Made by a program: the position numbers and the translations under genes. This document shows positions 48,600 through 60,829 of a stretch of DNA of 64,000 nucleotides, one piece after another (position 1 is the stretch's first letter; every line of letters starts with the position of its first letter). The stretch spans positions 5,766,001 to 5,830,000 of the forward strand of contig JAZARR010000214.1 of the NCBI GenBank assembly GCA_037389465.1. The letters are read 5' to 3'. Below the pieces are notes generated by a model, which saw only the letters and a program-made list of their open reading frames with translations, was not told the origin of the DNA and made no database searches. The stretch comes from Baylisascaris procyonis (taxonomy: Eukaryota; Nematoda; Chromadorea; Rhabditida; Ascarididae).

Positions 48600-48855
48600 A
48601 GATAACCGAACAAATTTGAAAATAAGATATGAATTTAGGTATAACAACGGTAGATATGATTCAAGTGCACGGAACGCCAATATTCTAGCAAAAAAATTTA
48701 TATTACTCAAAAAGTTGGTGGACCATGCAATAAATCTTTTGGGATTTTGCGTTAAATGGCAGCAGCTGGCAATTAAATCGTCAAACGTTAAAAAATATTT
48801 CTTAAAAGGACTTTCTTACGAAAACACAAAGCGCAAACAAGCCCTAGGCAATTAG
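48600..48855 (+). CDS. Exon, 84 codons, Lys/Asn-rich
   Basis: A good acceptor (ATAAAATTTTCAG) precedes the frame DNRTNLKIRYEFRYNNGRYD, then ARNANILAKKFILLKKLVDH, LGFCVKWQQLAIKSSNVKKY and KRKQALGN, TAG. Balanced and clearly protein-like. A donor (TAG|GTATAA) after YEF could shorten it. Its relation to the cysteine-rich exon 115-130 nt downstream is unclear, because the stop intervenes unless the internal donor is used. Confidence 0.45.
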
Positions 48856-48969
48856 CAAGTAAAAACGTTGGTCGGTAATTCGGCTTATTCGTTTGCTCGC
48901 TGACCATCACTTGCTATTTTGAGCATTTTCTTAGTGTTGTGCTTCTAGCGCAAAATCCAACATTTCAAG

Positions 48970-49230
48970 TTGAATTATCGTACGCAGAAATTTTATTGCC
49001 TATATGAATGTATGCAAAGCATATATTGCCCTAATATAAGCTATCAACGCAATTTAAATGAATGCACGAATCATATACACCAAATCCGTAGCAAATATCC
49101 TGAATATTTGCACGAATTACACAACTATTGGTGGAAATTATCCACTCAGTCAACTTCTCTCGGACATAATTCGAGATTGAGATCTCTTCTTCCGCCGATT
49201 CTAGCAATTATTCAAAATTTTCTTTTATAA
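48970..49230 (+). CDS. Cysteine-rich terminal exon with hydrophobic C-terminus
   Basis: Begins after CATTTCAAG (48,970) or CGTACGCAG (48,988). It reads KFYCLYECMQSIYCPNISYQ, then RNLNECTNHIHQIRSKYPEY, LHELHNYWWKLSTQSTSLGH and a hydrophobic end LRSLLPPILAIIQNFLL, TAA. Four cysteines (C-x3-C-x5-C...C) and a sequon (NIS) suggest an extracellular domain. The tail could be a GPI signal (inference). A canonical AATAAA lies 108 nt after the stop, supporting a real 3' end. The acceptor and upstream partner are unsettled, and no family is recognised. Confidence 0.5.
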   Translation: MNYRTQKFYCLYECMQSIYCPNISYQRNLNECTNHIHQIRSKYPEYLHELHNYWWKLSTQSTSLGHNSRLRSLLPPILAIIQNFLL

Positions 49231-49337
49231 TTAACAAACTCTGTTGTAATTTCTCTGCCGCAGATTTATTGCTTTAACTTGTTTAAAAAACTATTTCATT
49301 CTTTTTGCTTAAGTTATTCTGTATTTTTTTGAAAATC

Positions 49338-49343
49338 AATAAA
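49338..49343 (+). terminator. Poly(A) signal AATAAA
   Basis: Canonical hexamer 108 nt downstream of the stop of the cysteine-rich exon. Such hexamers are common by chance in this composition, so it is supportive rather than decisive. Confidence 0.4.
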
Positions 49344-49929
49344 CAATAAGCTGTTTTATGGAAAAAAGAAATATTTTTGTTAGAATACTAATATGGTTGG
49401 CAGATAATAGAATAGAATAATATATTAATATAGATTATTTTATTTTTTTTTATGATTTAAAGAGAACAATATCAATAATAATAATAATTTATTCGAATAA
49501 ACTATAGAATACGTCTACATTAATCATATACTATACTAGTGATCATTCTCTACTAGAGCATAAACCATTCTAAACTAATATTGCACTTTAAAATAACGAG
49601 AAATGAGAGAAGACAAGCATGATGGAATGACGCATAATCTTCTATGCATTTAAGTGGAAGTTACCATAGCGTTTGACATCCTTCAAAAACATTTGCGACA
49701 CTGACATTGTTAAATATGATATGAGCATACAGAGAATTGCGCTGAAGAAGGCGGAACGAGTTATGTTTTCGAATTATACACCCCGCCCAATCACTTTTAT
49801 ATGTTATCAACAAGTAATAAATTATGCAATAATGCCCTTAAAGCTTTGAAATAACATTCGGCGAATGTAAAATACAGGCTTTTTTTGGTTTATAAGTGTG
49901 GAAGACGAGGTTGATAACCTTCACTTTAA
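49344..49929. other. Non-coding interval
   Basis: AT-rich, with an ATA-rich stretch (49,380-49,500). No gene seen. Confidence 0.4.
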
Positions 49930-49967
49930 TCATTCTAAGCAAACAGTGAGCAAAAAGAAGCCGGTAC

Positions 49968-49968
<1 letters not shown>

Positions 49969-50043
<75 letters not shown>
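49969..50043. repeat. TA microsatellite, 75 bp
   Basis: Uninterrupted TA tract between GGTACG and TGCAATG. Confidence 0.95.
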
Positions 50044-50046
<3 letters not shown>

Positions 50047-50304
50047 ATGAGGCGATATCGAAATGCGCTTTACTAATGCACATTTACAACAGTTCATAGA
50101 AGTTAAAACGTAGGCACAATTTAGAGAACCGCTGTATGGTAGAAAGGATAGCAAATAAAACAAGCGCACCATGCCTCTCAGTACTTCAACAATGGTGGTA
50201 TTGGGAATATCAAACACAGCAAACATTAAAAAAATGCATGCTCTACTAGAAAAGATCGTTACTCCCTCTGCTTTGCAGATTGATCTGCTACAGCAGTCAG
50301 TCAT
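50044..50304 (-). CDS. Open frame running into a TA tract, uncertain
   Basis: Starts at ATG 50,304 (MTDCCSRSICKAEGVTIFSS) and continues hydrophobic and cysteine-bearing (NTTIVEVLRGMVRLFYLLSF, MNCCKCALVKRISISPHC). It then enters the TA repeat, where Tyr/Ile coding is an artefact. Its start lies 6 bp from that of the opposite frame at 50,311, so at most one is likely genuine; I favour the plus strand. Confidence 0.2.
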
Positions 50305-50310
50305 CTCGAC

Positions 50311-50547
50311 ATGGCCATGGTGCTTGATATGTTGAAAAGATATGGTAGAAATTCAAAATGCATAGATCTATCACACAGCTGCGCAGCAGATGCAAAACAA
50401 CTATTCAGATGCAGGCCATATCAAAACCCAAAAAAGACGTTCGACATGATGGTTTTAGTTGGTCAAAACCATCCATTGTGTAACGAGAATACGTCTCAAG
50501 TAGTTTTGACTCGGCCTTTCGCGTACAAATTGATTGCCAGCAAATAG
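50311..50547 (+). CDS. Open reading frame, 78 aa, GC-richer, unknown
   Basis: ATG in good context (CGACATGG) begins MAMVLDMLKRYGRNSKCIDL, then SHSCAADAKQLFRCRPYQNP, KKTFDMMVLVGQNHPLCNEN, TSQVVLTRPFAYKLIASK, TAG. Less AT-rich than its surroundings. The segment DMMVLVGQNHP loosely resembles the LIGxDH stretch after the aspartic protease of Pao/BEL-type retroelements, so a decayed element is one possibility. This is a resemblance only; no other element part is recognised. A second frame follows at 50,580. Confidence 0.35.
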   Translation: MAMVLDMLKRYGRNSKCIDLSHSCAADAKQLFRCRPYQNPKKTFDMMVLVGQNHPLCNENTSQVVLTRPFAYKLIASK

Positions 50548-50579
50548 TATAGTTATGTTTAGCTAGCTCTTTTCCAATC

Positions 50580-50735
50580 CTAAACAGTCAGCACTCCAGG
50601 AAAACAAGAAACAAGACGGATCGGAGAAAAGCGGACTTTAACTACCCAGAAAAAATCGGAAGAAGACTCAACCCACTGCGCTCATTCCTCCGAAAGTATA
50701 TTGCTCAAGGACGTACAAAGTTACATGCGCCTTAG
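50580..50735 (+). CDS. Basic open frame downstream of 50,311
   Basis: No ATG; reads LNSQHSRKTRNKTDRRKADF then NYPEKIGRRLNPLRSFLRKY and IAQGRTKLHAP, TAG. It shares the GC-richer composition of the preceding frame, from which it is separated by a stop and a frame change. It could be a later exon or part of the same decayed coding sequence. Confidence 0.28.
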   Translation, partial: LNSQHSRKTRNKTDRRKADFNYPEKIGRRLNPLRSFLRKYIAQGRTKLHAP

Positions 50736-50799
50736 TCGCTCGCCAAGTTCAACTCTTCACCAGTTTTGATATAAATGCATGAGACAAGTGTGGGTAGTT

Positions 50800-52766
50800 T
50801 TGAAGTGAATAAGCATTCGGCTTATTAACGAGCAACTAACCCATTAAAATAGAGGTAAATTTTTTGTTCTCATAATTCTGCCCAAAATCATGACAACGAG
50901 TTAAATGTTTGTGAGAGCAATCATTCACATGAGATTAGTGCCCATGATGTAATTTGCGACGAGATGTTTCGAATATTTCCATTGTTTACCATCAAGGTTG
51001 TGTTTAACCATGAAATGTTTGCATTTCACCTATTCTTTCATAGTTTTTTTTTAATATTATCAAAAATTTTTGCGCAATTATATTCTCTTGTGAGCATTCA
51101 TAAAGTAGAACATGCCAATACAACAAATTGACCCAGCTAACTGTGCAGAATGTGGAAGACTGCATTCGCAGCACTCAGATATTTTGCATTTGTACTTTCT
51201 GCGTAAAAATGCTGCTAGAGCGGAAGCAATCGATTTTCACTAATATTTATGAGCGGGATAATAAAATCATTCTATAACTTTCAGCTAAAACTTTAATTTT
51301 CTCAAACTTCGTAAAAAATCAAAGCGATTATGCTAGCAAATCGATAGGAAGTATCTAGTTGAATCGATATTAGACATTAAAATAATCTTTAAGCATAATA
51401 AAATATGAATTTCATGAATTCATAGCATTGAATCGAATAAAGTTAGTATGAAAATGAGCTTGTGAGATAATATGAGATTAGATGAAGAAAAAACTATCAC
51501 CCGAATATAGAATCTAATAATTTCTCACTTGAAATCACAATTCTATCTCAAAAATAGTATACCAAATATAGGTTCTTAGTTTAATGAAAAAATTTTTTTT
51601 TTTCAATAATTTTTTAAAATTTTCTCTAAATGTTTATTTAGAATAATTCTTCAGAGAAGACGACACAATTATTTTAAAAAATAATAATTCTTCTGAAGAG
51701 AACTAAGAATCTACATATGTGATACGTAATTTTTTGATTTAGAATTGTAATTTTGTGGGTGAAATTTTTGCAAATGAAATATGTTTAAGATGGACGATAT
51801 TGACTCAAAACAATGATTCATCGAATTGCGTCAATTGCTGTGTATTTAAGTTGAAAAATGTGTCTCTAAATTCGACATCAATCATCCATTAGATGAGTCA
51901 ATTACATTTGTTAAAGTTGAAGTGGAATTTTTCGAACGCTCTTTAAATGACGCCTCAATTAAAAGATTTGGCAATCTCAAATATTGAATTTTTTTTTTTC
52001 GAAGGCAAAAATAACGAAACGATTCTATCAATCAACTTTTATATAGTTTATTAAATCTTTTTCTAGTTGGGTTTATCCTTTTAAATATCCCGTTTTGTTT
52101 GGAACTATAATAAAGTTTCTAATATGGCATTGAATTAAGATTTGGATTGGAAATTTTTATTATTCTTTAATTTATAGAACTTTTTTTTCTTTGATTACCT
52201 TAGCGTTTAATCACTATACGAATAGAAGTACTTACCGTTAGAGAATCGGCATGTCTATAATAGCAACTTGGCACACTTTCTTTCAACCATTTAAAAAAAA
52301 TCTCGTTTTTGAAAACGTTGATTCTTGTGAATGCTGTCCAACTTGTAGTGACGAATAGAAAATGGTCAATTTAGAGTCTTCGATAAAATATAATTAATTT
52401 TGAAGCAGCAATCTTTTATTAGACTGAAGTTTGGACTTTGCAATTTTAGTTCATTGCGAATATCTGTTTGTCTACTATCATAAAGAGAAGAATTTTCGCA
52501 TGCGATATGTGAGATGAGATTTTAAAAAGCGGGAGTACTCTTCGTCATAGGAATATGATTACGCCAACGGAATCACATGAAATCCAAAACGGCTAGTTTC
52601 GTATTACGTTGTTGATCGTTTCTATTGCCGATCGGAGATAGAGAAAAAATTTAGGTTTTATAATTGCTCAAATTTTTGACAGCTGTATTTTAGGCAGGGA
52701 GAATCTAACCTAATACGGATCTTTTTGTTTGCAATTGAAAAATCTCCACATACATTCGATAAGCTT
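50800..52766. other. Non-coding interval
   Basis: No gene supported. AT-rich throughout, with an imperfect inverted pair of AAAATTATTTT-like blocks near 51,600-51,700. Confidence 0.4.
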
Positions 52767-54790
52767 TCATATCTTCATCAAATTTTTATAATGAATCTGC
52801 CTCGACAATAGCACACGGTACTGAAACAACGAGAATAACCTCTTTTTTTTACCTTCACCATTACATATTCGATAATTTATAAGCTACAACTATTGACACG
52901 TTAATATTGAAGTTTTGCAAGCTCTACGAATGTAAATAATGTTGAATATTTCCGGTTGTATTTTTCGGCTTTAAAGTCTCTTCTATTTGAAAACGATATT
53001 CTCAGCTAAAACAGTTATCCATTAGTAGAGAGCATAAAATTAATCATATACTATCAGAAAAAAAAGAGAAAGAGAGGAAAGAAGCCTCGGTGGTGAGCTG
53101 TCAGCATTTACGGGGTAATATAAAGCGCTTATTGCTCATCGAATATTCATCTATTCATCGCTAACGTGATCGGTTTGTGTCATAATTGCTCTATAGTATG
53201 CACATTTCAAAGAGTGTAATTAAAATCAACATTTTTGAACGGAAAAGATCCATAGAAACGCGTTTATTTCTAACAACGATCGTTGCTTAAATATATCTTC
53301 TCAAATGAGAACAAAATCAGCGCACAAAGAGTAGATTATTTAATTTTAAAAAAATTTAGATCGCAACATTCTCGGAAGCATAACGATTTCCGACTCGAAA
53401 ATTACTGATTGAAATTATATTCTATCATTTTGTAAAAAAAATTTTCAACGCAATATTATTTATTAATTTCAATTGAACTAACGCTTGCTATTTCTTCAAC
53501 GAATTTTTTTTTAATATATTTGCAAATTCAATGAGATCTATAAATAAGACTAGAAAGAGACTTTGCTTGGCGCATAAATTCTGTCAACAACGACGAATAT
53601 ATGCAGACAGATATGAGAATGTGGGAAAAAATTTTGATGAACAAAGTCGATCGATTCAGAGAGCGAAACCAAGCAGAAAATGCAGTCTAAGATGAGGAAC
53701 ATAGAACTCGCAGTTAAATTTGGCATTCGCATGCTATTTAATACACTTACAGGTGCGAATTGTGGATCAAAACAGATCGAATGGGTATGAGGTCGTCTTC
53801 CACTGTGCCCTTCATTACCATTCGTGTCCATATCGAACATGCGATGACAAGTCTCATTATGCATCGGTGCTATCTGCAAAAAGTGATGATGGTATTTCCA
53901 TTGGATTGGAGGCACATAAACTCGAGTGTAAAGCTGTGTACTTTATTGGTGGCAAAAGAAAGAACCGATAAAGCATAACCTGAAAGGAAACAAATTGTCT
54001 GAGATCGTTGCTACCAGCTGGTATTATTGCCACCCAATCCTGTGAGGTCACCTCAAGTTCAGGTTCATATTCTACGTTGAATGTGAGCGTGGCGCCTTCC
54101 AGATAGCCGCCATGTACATCACTGAATCTCACCAATGGACGTTTTAGTACCGTGAGATGCATTTCACGAACACTGAAATAAGAAATTTTTTTTTTTCAGA
54201 AACAATTTATAATGCTGAGATATTTTTTACGCATGACTAATGAATTACATCAATTACAGACGATTTGTTGAAAAAAATTCTATGAAGAAAATTAGCACGT
54301 TGAATTATGACGCTATGATGAATTAACAGCAGATTCCTAAATTTTTTCAAAGTACTTTTCAAACTAAACGCAAATTGTTTCATAAATTGCGAAATTGCGT
54401 TGAACCACCTAAATTGCATCGAATAGAAGCAGCATTCTGTAGCATTCTAATATAGAGAAAATGTGTGAACGTGCATCTGATTCGCCTTAAAATCTTATAG
54501 CATAAATCAACCGTTTTGTTCGACTAATTGCAGAATATCGTGTGAAAAATATCGCGGAAATAAAATCTCAATCATCTTTGAATGGCTTCTATTGTTAAGA
54601 CTTGCGAAAATCGAGATTTTCATAACCGAGACTATATATTACAAACAAGCATAAGTGATCGAAGAATTTTTATGTGTATATAGGGAAGGGAGAGGCACGA
54701 GTGGAGTGAAATTCGATTACGGGACGGTCTTTAGTGCACTATATCCTGGTTCAGACATCGCCTGAGAGGATCCTTCGCGTTTCGGAAGAA
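52767..54790 (-). CDS. SKICH-domain protein
   Basis: Exon 1 (54790-54721; acceptor ATCAAAG, donor CC|GTAATC) codes LPKREGSSQAMSEPGYSALK-T-V. Exon 2 (54172-53980; TTATTTCAG, donor CAG|GTTATG) joins in phase 2 and codes 64 residues: RPLVRFSDVHGGYLEGATLT, FNVEYEPELEV then SQDWVAIIPAGSNDLRQFVS. Exon 3 (53873-53751; TTTTTGCAG, donor GTAAGT) is phase 0 and ends PHTHSICFDPQFAP. The order V-F-x-D-V, Y-x-x-G, a DW(V/I)xI strand and a Y/F-x-F strand is that of the SKICH domain of CALCOCO/TAX1BP1 and INPP5K-type phosphatases (established family knowledge). A terminal exon at 52,820-52,767 (YRVLLSRQIHYKNLMKI, TGA) has a strong acceptor but an uncertain link. No phosphatase motif is visible upstream; a disordered segment precedes the domain. 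SKICH domains bind membranes or adaptor partners; the role here is inferred. Confidence 0.6.
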
Positions 54791-55500
54791 CTTTGATAAA
54801 AGTGAAGAAAAAACAAAATTTTAAAGGCATAATGGGTTAAAAATTTTATTCTTTTTTGGCAAAATGGTTGTAGAATATATGACTGAACCTCTAACAGCCT
54901 ATTAGAAATCCATCAGTATTTTTCAAGAAATCAGATGCATCTGCCGATTCTTTCTTAAACAATATAAACGAATTTTATTGATAATTGATCGAATCAACTC
55001 ATTTTTCTTTCCTATTTTGCGTATGAAGTTTTATGACTTTCTAGATAATATCAAAAATTACACGCCAACATTTTTGAACCGATGATAAACTATGGTCAAT
55101 TTCTCATTCGCTAAGTCGGCGTTGTTAAGGGTAAAGGCAAAGAGTGGCAGAATTTTTTCTTAGCTTATTTTTGGCTAATAAAATTTCCGAAGAGTTAGTA
55201 GACTTTTATAGCTGAGCTTATAGACGTAATGTTGAACCAGTAACTGTAGAAGCGGACCAATTGCATGTGCTTTATCTGATTCTATCGTTGCATTCGTTTC
55301 AGTTTTCGTTTGTTGATCATCATCTCATGATAGTTTTGCAAAGATAAGTGAAAAATGCGGCGGCATCATGTGATTGTTTTGAGAGCCTAATGTTATCGTT
55401 TCCTTTTCCCTATGGTGCAAAGAGAATGGCCAATGATTCATTTAGTTCAGTCATAACGTTAACATGTCGCTTCATCTATTGCCGCACTTGCATATTATTT

Positions 55501-55709
55501 TCAGGCAAATTCACAAATCACTTTATAATAAAAGTGAGGAAATGAAAAGAATTTCCTGACTAATTTAATAGTTTTTTTTATCCACAAATAGAAATGATAT
55601 TTGGTTGCTGCATAGAGATAATCAATGTTTATCAAGGTGATTCGCATAAAATGTAATGCTTTGACAATAGCAATAGCAATATCTTCACTCATAAATGAAT
55701 AAAGAAAAC
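55501..55709 (-). CDS. Candidate exon, hydrophobic/polar mix
   Basis: A strong acceptor (CTTGTTGTTTTGCAG) precedes FLYSFMSEDIAIAIVKALHF then MRITLINIDYLYAATKYHFY, open to 55,501. No clear donor, and the entry phase does not match the exon at 56,776-56,841, so the chain to the SKICH gene is not demonstrated. Confidence 0.22.
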
Positions 55710-56122
55710 CTGCAAAACAACAAGCGGAAATGAATGAAGTAAAATAATCATTTTGTATGACTTTGTTATCGACATCCTGAATATAGCAATCATCATGAAT
55801 TAGAAAATGATGGAAATATATATGTGGAAAGAAATCATTTAGTAATAAAAAATACACTTCATTGAAATAAAAAGCAGATGAAGTGACCAATTAAAAAGAA
55901 AAGGTGCTTGACACAGAGGGCTATTTGCGGTGGAAGATTCCATAACTTCGACAACTCAGAACTGAAAGCTAACAACTATGCTTTTCTATCTGCAATTCCT
56001 GAGAAGTAATCGATGACTGTGGAGAAACTGTTCTCAAGGGGGAGCCAGTGTAAACATAACATCTAAACGAACATCGGAGAAATATTGTATCAGGTCGATG
56101 TTTCAGAAGCATCTTTCAAAAC

Positions 56123-56126
<4 letters not shown>

Positions 56127-56202
<76 letters not shown>
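56127..56202. repeat. TA microsatellite, 76 bp
   Basis: Uninterrupted AT dinucleotides between TTTC and CTCTGATA. Confidence 0.95.
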
Positions 56203-56207
<5 letters not shown>

Positions 56208-56775
56208 ATAAATAATTTATTATATAATCCTATATGATATGGATACTTCATGGATGAACAAATGCACATAAACTTAGAGAAGGCGCCGCCATTATTCGTT
56301 TTTACGAGTGCAAACTTGCAAAGCGTGAAAGAAGAGCCGACTGATGTCAGAGAATAATTAACTAAATTCGATCTCACATTCGCACAACTTTTACTCTGCC
56401 AGTAGAACGAAAAACTATCAATAATGTAGGCAAAAATCTAATTATTGTTTCGAAAACTTTTTGATACTTATGGAAATATTTGAGGAAACTCTATTAGCGA
56501 CGATCTCAGCAACACATAAATATTTTCAAGAAATGAGCAAAATCATAGAACAAAAATCATTGAAGTGTTTGGGTTTTTAGTTTTTTTTTTGTTTTATTGT
56601 TTATTTTACTTTCATCGAACGTTATTCCCTTCATGATCGTTGACCTCAACGCAACTTCATTTCCGGTTGCTTTCTCTGATGTCATTAAAGGATGCCATCA
56701 AATTGCAAACGCCTACAAAACCGCATTGTGTGCTTCTTTAGTTTAGCAATCGCTTCCTGTCCCAAGAGTGCTCAC

Positions 56776-56841
56776 GCCTCCGAGCGAACAATGTTCTTGG
56801 CCACCAATAACGGCCACATTCTCGTGACAAGCTGGCTACTG
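56776..56841 (-). CDS. Short, well-bounded exon
   Basis: Acceptor AAAAATTTGCAG and donor GGC|GTGAGC flank 66 nt coding SSQLVTRMWPLLVAKNIVRS then E, leaving phase 2. GC-richer than the flanks. It lies upstream of the SKICH gene on the same strand and may belong to it, but an intermediate exon would be needed to restore phase. Both strands remain open here (plus: MPSNCKRLQNRIVCFFSLAI), though only the minus strand has a matching splice pair. Confidence 0.42.
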
Positions 56842-56889
56842 CTGCAAATTTTTCAAGAGTTTCCGAGGCGAGCCGAATAATATCAGCAA

Positions 56890-59800
56890 AAACATTCAAA
56901 TACATTCGGTGCATTAGAACTCAAGACGACATTAGAAAATTATCTACAGAGAACCATATCTACAAAGGTAATATTGAAAAAAAAGCATCAATGAAGCAGG
57001 CGAAGTATAAGCACTTGTATTTCAGGAAAAAAATAGACAGATGTATAATATTTAGAAAAAAGACTCATTATTAGGTTCCCATAAGAATTGGATGCACACA
57101 ATGGACTACATTCAATTTAGTACAGAAAGAGTTCTTCAATGTAGAATGAAAATGAGCGGAAAAATTCATTGTTATGCATAGCAAAAACTCATTACTATAT
57201 GAGGGCTTTTGAGTTGAAATTAGTTAGATAGATGAGCGCAGATTCGATTCATACAAACACACAAATAAAGCGCCACTATAATGCATCGAGCAAAATAAAA
57301 TATCGTTTCTTTATCATGGATAAGAGTTGGATGACGTACACTTGCTTTGTAGAATTTAATAAGCTCATCACTCACCTTTGTAGATTTTAATAAATATTAT
57401 CGCATAATTTTGAATATTTCAAGACAATGATTGATGAATTTTGGGAAATTCTTGGGAAAAAAATGGAAATTTCGGGAAAAAAACAATCAGTAATGGGGGA
57501 CAATATCTAGAAAACCCTAGTGGGAAATTTTTCAATAAATTTGGAAAATTTTTGCTAGATATGGATTAAGTTTCCGCTTAAAAATTTCTACAATAAAATC
57601 ATTGAAAAAATTATTGCAAGCATAATAGCTAATCTCTTTCATCTTAAAAATGTTATTGCGTGATAAGGATAAAAAATTGTAAAGTATGAGATCGAACAAA
57701 GAGATCCTTGAAAAAAAAAATGTAAACCTATCAGTGGCGAGTAGCGGTTTAGATTTTTTTTTTCATCGATGCTCGAATACAACGGCTGCACATAAATGAA
57801 CATTTGCAGCAACAGGCAGCCATCCACATTCATCATGTTAGCGCCTCTCGAGACGTTTCGTCCCTTATTTCCTAACAAATCAAAAACCTTTCAGATCTTT
57901 TTTTTTTCGTTTTTTTTCTACGTTTTTTTTATTCGATTTATGAATGATTCAAGAGTTTATAACAAGCATTATGATTGCTCTCAGTTAGATGCATATTCAT
58001 CAATCGTTTTTGTAACTATACTTTTTCCACACAACAATTGAGCAATCATATTTTTTCTATAATGATTTCAAATTAAGCCATTGCTTATAAGTTGGCATTA
58101 GTACTAAAATCTTAGCATTGCTTTTTTATTTGTTTTGTACTTCCTGAGATATTGCGTCTAATTGTTTACTGCAAATATACTAACTACCATTCTCAGTTTT
58201 CTCTAAAATCTCGAAATTTTTCTCAAAAATTTTCAATAAATATAGCTCAGTGTTTTTTTCCAGGTTCATTATCGCATCTCTTTGATATATATGAGAGAAG
58301 AAAACTAATGCTTTCGATTTCCTCGATTCTATTACCAAATTTTGAAAAATTTCTTCAATCCGTTTTGTCTTGATCCTCAAATATCAATTACACTTTTTTT
58401 CAGATGCTTACAAATATTAAAAAAATAAAATAACCTTTTGCAAATATTCTGAGCAACAGCAAAACTTCCAGATTATTAAGGGCAGAAATATTATTAGCAT
58501 CTTCAATGCAAGAATACCTCCAAACCTATCATTTATTATCAGCTTATAAGTAAAGAACGAAGAAGATAATCGGAAATAAAGAATGACTTAAAGAAACGAT
58601 CGAAATTAAAATCGAAATAAAACTCAGAGTTTGAGAGAAAAATTCTTGATTCCCATTCGTATATTCCTCACATAAATGTTTTCGAATTGGCAATTATTCA
58701 CACAAGACTTCATGAAGCACAGTAATTTCAAAATAAAACCTCACTATAAAAAAATCGTTGCATCAAGAAGGCATTGCATCACCACTATCAGCAACTACCA
58801 TCTTTACAATGAGTATAAATTTCATGTTTTCTGTGCAATGAACGTTTGATCACGAATGAAAACGTTTGATCACAATTGTGATAGATAAAAATGATGATAT
58901 ATCGACGTTTAGTGCGTCAAAATAATTTTGTAAGTCAAAAATTGCGTCTAAAATATCACGAAATAGTCGATGAACAAAAAAAAGAAAGTCGAACAGCTAA
59001 ATAAGACGAATATGTGATCTCTCTTTTTAAGAGAACTTCAATTCACTTCTTCAAGTAAGAAAATTGAAGAATAATTTCTCAAATATCGATGGGATTACTC
59101 TCGAAATATTATTCTCAATTCAGCTATCTCATAAGGAATATATTAGATAGCCTTGAATAGCGGGTAAAAAGACAGTATAGGCAAAGTTTATGCTAAAACT
59201 AGTTTTTGAAATTAGCATTGAAAAGATAACTACTCTTTGATGACGAATGTAACAAAATTGTCGAATGATGTAGGATTTATTCAAAAAAGCGTCCGAAAAT
59301 AATCCGTTCACAAATTCAGCCGATTAGAGTTTTTTGTTAGATAAACCGAAATTTACAGATCAAGTTCACCGAAGAATTACTTGGGAATAAAGTCTATACT
59401 CAAACTTATATACTGGGAGAACTAACGAATTTAAAGATCCATGCAAAAGATTGTCTAGCTACTTTAAGCAATGATTCACTTTTAAGTTTTTAATGAAAAT
59501 TTTTCAGTTGCAAAATTTTTTTTCTCGGCGCTAAATTACTTATTCTATAAAAAACAATTAAACGACTAATTAAAATGTAGAAAAAAAGAAATTTCATACC
59601 ACTCTCGCCGAATGAGTCTACAATAAACGTATTTTTAACGACACAAATGATACGATAGTTCAGCAGCATCATTAATTGTGCTGATGTTGCATGTTGTAGG
59701 TAATTAAAGTAGTATTGTAATTAGATTCATTTGATTCTGATTCGTAAATACTGCATATTACTCGTAATTAGAGTTGCATCAATGATTTCATCAATAAAAA

Positions 59801-60829
59801 TGCTTTCATTTGTTGATAGTTAAGCTTTAATTTTCAATCAAAAATATGAAACATTTTATATAAAGTTGAAGAAGTCAATAAAAATGCGGTAAGTTTAATG
59901 GCAGTTATCTGATGATGACTAATGTTTGCTCATTTGCTAATAATCATCAAAAAATATGTCACCTCATCTCAAAAGCATTTTTTTTTCTCAACAACTCATC
60001 ATTTTTCTTATGTATATTTCGCTATAAACCATAAGCAATCATGTCGTATTAGATTTAAAAACGTGTGAAACGTATTGGTATTTTAAGGAATATATTAATA
60101 AGCCATCGAATGCAATGCTATAGACGACGATTCGCTATATCCCACTAACGTGATTTCAATCCATCGTAATTTAGAGTTTTTGTTTTCATGTTGGGTTTTT
60201 ACCATTTTATGATTCATTCACTAAAGAGAGTAATCAATATTCAAGAAAATCATTTGTATTTTATTTGATTTTTGTAAAAAAAAAAATATAAGTCTGGAGG
60301 TATGTCGTTTGTTTGATTGCAAAATTCCCTCCAATTTATTATATATCAGTTATTTCTTGCTATGAAAAGAAATATTGACTAATGGCTAACAACGATTCCA
60401 TCTACTAGAATTTTTCATTACTCAAATAAAGAAGTCGATAAATTTTTCTCGATAATTTAAGCGCTCCTATCTATGCAAAACAATTTAGGAATTGATCCAA
60501 ACGTCTCGCTAGCAAATCTTTCAAATTTATAAAATATATTTCGTATAAATATTTGTAAATTCTCATTGTGGTGGTGTGGCACCTTCGATCGATTTAATGT
60601 TTTAAAAAACGCTTTTTAAAATGATTAATGATAGATTTTCAATAAAAAGTACCTTTCAGGTATGTGACTATCCATTTCGTTCTAAGAGATGATGATCTAA
60701 ATAAGTATTTGAAGTCCTGTCCTAAACAACTTTCCTCGGAATAAATTTTTCTTATAATCAGCCGAGTGTTTCGAAATGTTTCCCATTTTTTTTTCACTTG
60801 AATTTATAAACTATTATACGAGAACATTA
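56890..60829. other. Mostly non-coding interval
   Basis: No confident gene. At 57,796-57,890 both strands are open in a GC-richer patch (minus: GRNVSRGANMMNVDGC). The remainder is AT-rich, with T-runs near 57,900-57,930. Confidence 0.35.

Noticed and set aside
53720..53978. Two plus-strand frames of 72-83 codons
   Set aside because: Antisense shadow of SKICH exon 3, which has a TTTTTGCAG acceptor and GTAAGT donor.
54640..54750. Plus-strand frame (EEFLCVYREGRGTSGVKFDY...)
   Set aside because: Lies antisense to the first exon of the SKICH model, has no start or acceptor, and the minus-strand exon joins in phase with the domain.
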